A stretch of 64,000 nt of DNA from Staphylococcus sp. M0911 (GTDB lineage Bacteria > Bacillota > Bacilli > Staphylococcales > Staphylococcaceae): contig NZ_CP022881.1 in NCBI RefSeq assembly GCF_003491325.1, positions 1,054,001 through 1,118,000 on the forward strand, in the 5' to 3' direction. Under the pieces are notes generated by a model that was not told where the DNA came from, made no database searches, and was given only the letters and a program-made list of their open reading frames with translations. The position numbers were made by a program, and so were the translations under genes. Shown here one piece after another: positions 62,534 through 64,000 of this stretch (its first letter is position 1; each line of letters starts with the position of its first letter).

Positions 62534-62677
62534 GAAGTTTTCCTCCTTTAAATGATTAACTTAATTTTATGCTAAAAAACTACATATTTCAAAGTTTGAA
62601 TTATTCCATTCTTTCGTGTTATAAAACGCAGTCGCTAGGGTATAATATGCATATAAACGATTAGGAGGGCTAAGATA

Positions 62678-63367
62678 ATGAAACTTTCATTTCATGGTCA
62701 ATCAACAATTTATTTTGAAGGAAACGGTAAAAAAGTCATTGTAGATCCTTTTATTTCAGGAAATGATAAATGTGATTTAGATGAACAAAGATTAGATGTA
62801 GATTATATTATTTTAACTCATGGTCATGAAGACCACTTTGGCGATGTAGTAGAATTAGCTAATAGAAATCACGCTACAGTTATCGGTAGCGCAGAAATTG
62901 CTGGATATTTAAGCACTTATCATGGTGTAGAAAATGTAAGAGGTATGAACATTGGTGGTAAAGCTGAATTAGATTTCGGTAGCGTTAAATACGTACAAGC
63001 TTTCCATAGTTCAAGTTATACACATGAAAATGGTATTCCTGTATATTTAGGTATGCCAATGGGTGTTGTAATTGAAGCAGAAGGTAAAACTATTTACCAT
63101 ACAGGAGATACAGGTCTATTTAGTGATATGGAATTAATAGCTAAACGACATCCTGTAGATGTATGCTTTATCCCAATTGGTGATAATTTCACAATGGGCA
63201 TAGATGATGCAGCTTATGCTATAAATGAATTCATTAAGCCTAGCATTTCAGTACCAGTTCATTACAATACATTCCCATTAATTGAACAAGATCCAGAGCA
63301 ATTTAAAGATGCAGTTAAAGTAGGGGAAGTTCAAATATTAGAGCCAGGACAAGAGGTTCAATTCTAG
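62678..63367 (+). CDS. Metal-dependent hydrolase, UPF0173 (YtkL-like)
   Basis: A 229-residue metallo-beta-lactamase-fold protein. [11 protein letters not shown] gives H-x-H-x-D-H; T-G-D-T-G supplies another ligand. TAGGAGGGC precedes the ATG and TATAAT is at 62641-62646. Substrate unknown. Confidence 0.9.
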   Translation: MKLSFHGQSTIYFEGNGKKVIVDPFISGNDKCDLDEQRLDVDYIILTHGHEDHFGDVVELANRNHATVIGSAEIAGYLSTYHGVENVRGMNIGGKAELDFGSVKYVQAFHSSSYTHENGIPVYLGMPMGVVIEAEGKTIYHTGDTGLFSDMELIAKRHPVDVCFIPIGDNFTMGIDDAAYAINEFIKPSISVPVHYNTFPLIEQDPEQFKDAVKVGEVQILEPGQEVQF

Positions 63368-63379
63368 TCAATATTGTCG

Positions 63380-63436
63380 GAGCGGGACGGAAATAAATTT
63401 TATTAAAATGTTATTTCCGTCCCGCTCTTATTTTTC
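63380..63436 (+). terminator. GAGCGGGAC-type terminator
   Basis: 17-bp perfect stem 63380-63396 with 63411-63427, 14-base loop, then TTATTTTT. Same sequence family as other staphylococcal GGGAC intergenic hairpins. Confidence 0.9.
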
Positions 63437-63445
63437 AGTAAATAA

Positions 63446-63500
63446 AAAACACTAATTATCCATCAAAGGCGTGTGAGCCTCAATAGATAACTAGTGTAAA
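63446..63500 (-). terminator. Terminator of the second universal stress gene
   Basis: ACACTAATTATC/GATAACTAGTGT stem (one mismatch) with a long loop; T run on the minus strand. Confidence 0.7.
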
Positions 63501-63516
63501 TAAGCTAAGTAAGATT

Positions 63517-63930
63517 TTATTTTACGATTAGTACAGGGATAGTTGCTCGTTTAGCAACTTTGTGACTTACGCTACCAAGAACGAATTTTTTCTTTTCTTC
63601 AGCTTTGCGGTTACTCAAAACTACAATTTCATATTTGCCACTATTTGCATGTTTAAGTAATTCTTCTTTAGCATTCCCGCGAACGATAATTTGATCATAA
63701 TCAATACCATAGCTTTCTAAAATATTACGTGTTTTTTCTAAACGTTTACTACGCTCTTCGGTAATTTTGTCTAAGTGAACTCCAGCTTTAATAGACGCTT
63801 GAGCATCTTGTTCATTAATAGCATTTAAAATAGTGACTACTGCGTCATCAGCAGCAAGTTTTGAAACCTCTTCTAAAGCTTTTTCATTTTTTAATTGAGT
63901 GTCTACGCCTAATAAAATCTTTTTATACAT
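63517..63930 (-). CDS. Universal stress protein, short form
   Basis: A 137-residue Usp-fold protein, Y-K-K-I-L-L-G-V-D-T at the start and G-S-V-S-H-K-V-A-K-R-A-T near the end. GAGGAGGGG lies before the ATG at 63928-63930; the TTG upstream overlaps it. Second Usp of the window. Confidence 0.88.
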   Translation of the reverse strand: MYKKILLGVDTQLKNEKALEEVSKLAADDAVVTILNAINEQDAQASIKAGVHLDKITEERSKRLEKTRNILESYGIDYDQIIVRGNAKEELLKHANSGKYEIVVLSNRKAEEKKKFVLGSVSHKVAKRATIPVLIVK

Positions 63931-64000
63931 AAGATCACCCCTCCTCATTTCCATTCTAATAAAAAAAGATGGATATTTCCATTTAAATTAAAAGGTTTTT

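Overview
The window is a low-GC Firmicutes chromosome segment and the genus is almost certainly Staphylococcus. Supporting signs are an LPXTG wall protein with about 20 DUF1542 repeats (SasC/FmtB type), a staphylococcal repeat element with TTTGGGGCCC ends, strong AGGAGG ribosome binding sites, and a gene order that follows S. aureus and, more loosely, the B. subtilis yt* region (ytmP-trmB-ytnP-ytoP-ytpPQRS-murC-ytxGH-aroA-ccpA-acuC/acuA-acsA-tyrS-rpsD-ytsP-ezrA-nifZ-thiI-tpx-ytxK-ackA-ald). I cannot fix the species. There is no phage, insertion sequence, CRISPR array, tRNA or rRNA gene; this is conserved core chromosome with one accessory-like surface protein at the left edge.

Layout. 1-5.2 kb: 3' part of the giant surface protein gene, read in three successive frames because of two single-A indels. 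5.2-9.6 kb: FAD oxidoreductase, MurJ lipid II flippase, a 16S rRNA pseudouridine synthase and a YtxH protein. 9.8-13.9 kb: pepV-dat (dipeptidase and D-alanine aminotransferase), a roughly 350-base RNA-like gap, a YtmP kinase-like protein and trmB. 14-18.4 kb: YtnP lactonase-like hydrolase, a small membrane protein, an M42 aminopeptidase, a thioredoxin-like protein, a DUF1444 protein and YtpR. 18.4-25.7 kb: the FtsK/SftA DNA translocase with an approximately 810-residue disordered arm, murC, and two membrane-anchored YtxG/YtxH proteins. 26-34 kb: aroA, ccpA, acuA-acuC divergent from acsA, and fhs. This block carries CcpA control: a one-mismatch cre just after the acsA promoter, a perfect cre upstream of fhs and a weaker one beside the ccpA ribosome binding site.

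34-42 kb: a monofunctional glycosyltransferase (SgtA-like), tyrS behind a complete T-box leader, a MarR regulator with an MFS exporter, HtrA, PlsC and three small related lipoproteins. 42-49.4 kb: NagE-type PTS permease, an unusual HAD hydrolase, serA with an alternative class V aminotransferase (serine pathway), an OsmC protein and a glycerophosphodiesterase. 49.4-49.7 kb: a composite of six consecutive hairpins, a staphylococcal intergenic repeat element. 49.8-64 kb: rpsD with a probable S4 leader, free methionine sulfoxide reductase, ezrA, nifZ-thiI (4-thiouridine synthesis), a TSUP permease, tpx, YtxK, ackA, two universal stress proteins, ald with an upstream cre, an Xaa-Pro peptidase and a YtkL metal-dependent hydrolase.

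Together the genes describe carbon overflow (ackA, acsA, acuAC, ald, nagE, CcpA), cell wall supply and division (murJ, murC, dat, sgtA, ftsK, ezrA) and tRNA/ribosome functions. Nearly every convergent gene pair is separated by a clear bidirectional hairpin terminator. No wholly new biological system is evident. The most unusual items are the compensating frameshifts in the surface protein gene, the composite hairpin element, the RNA-like gap before the YtmP gene, the tandem repeat at the MFS promoter and the cre upstream of fhs.
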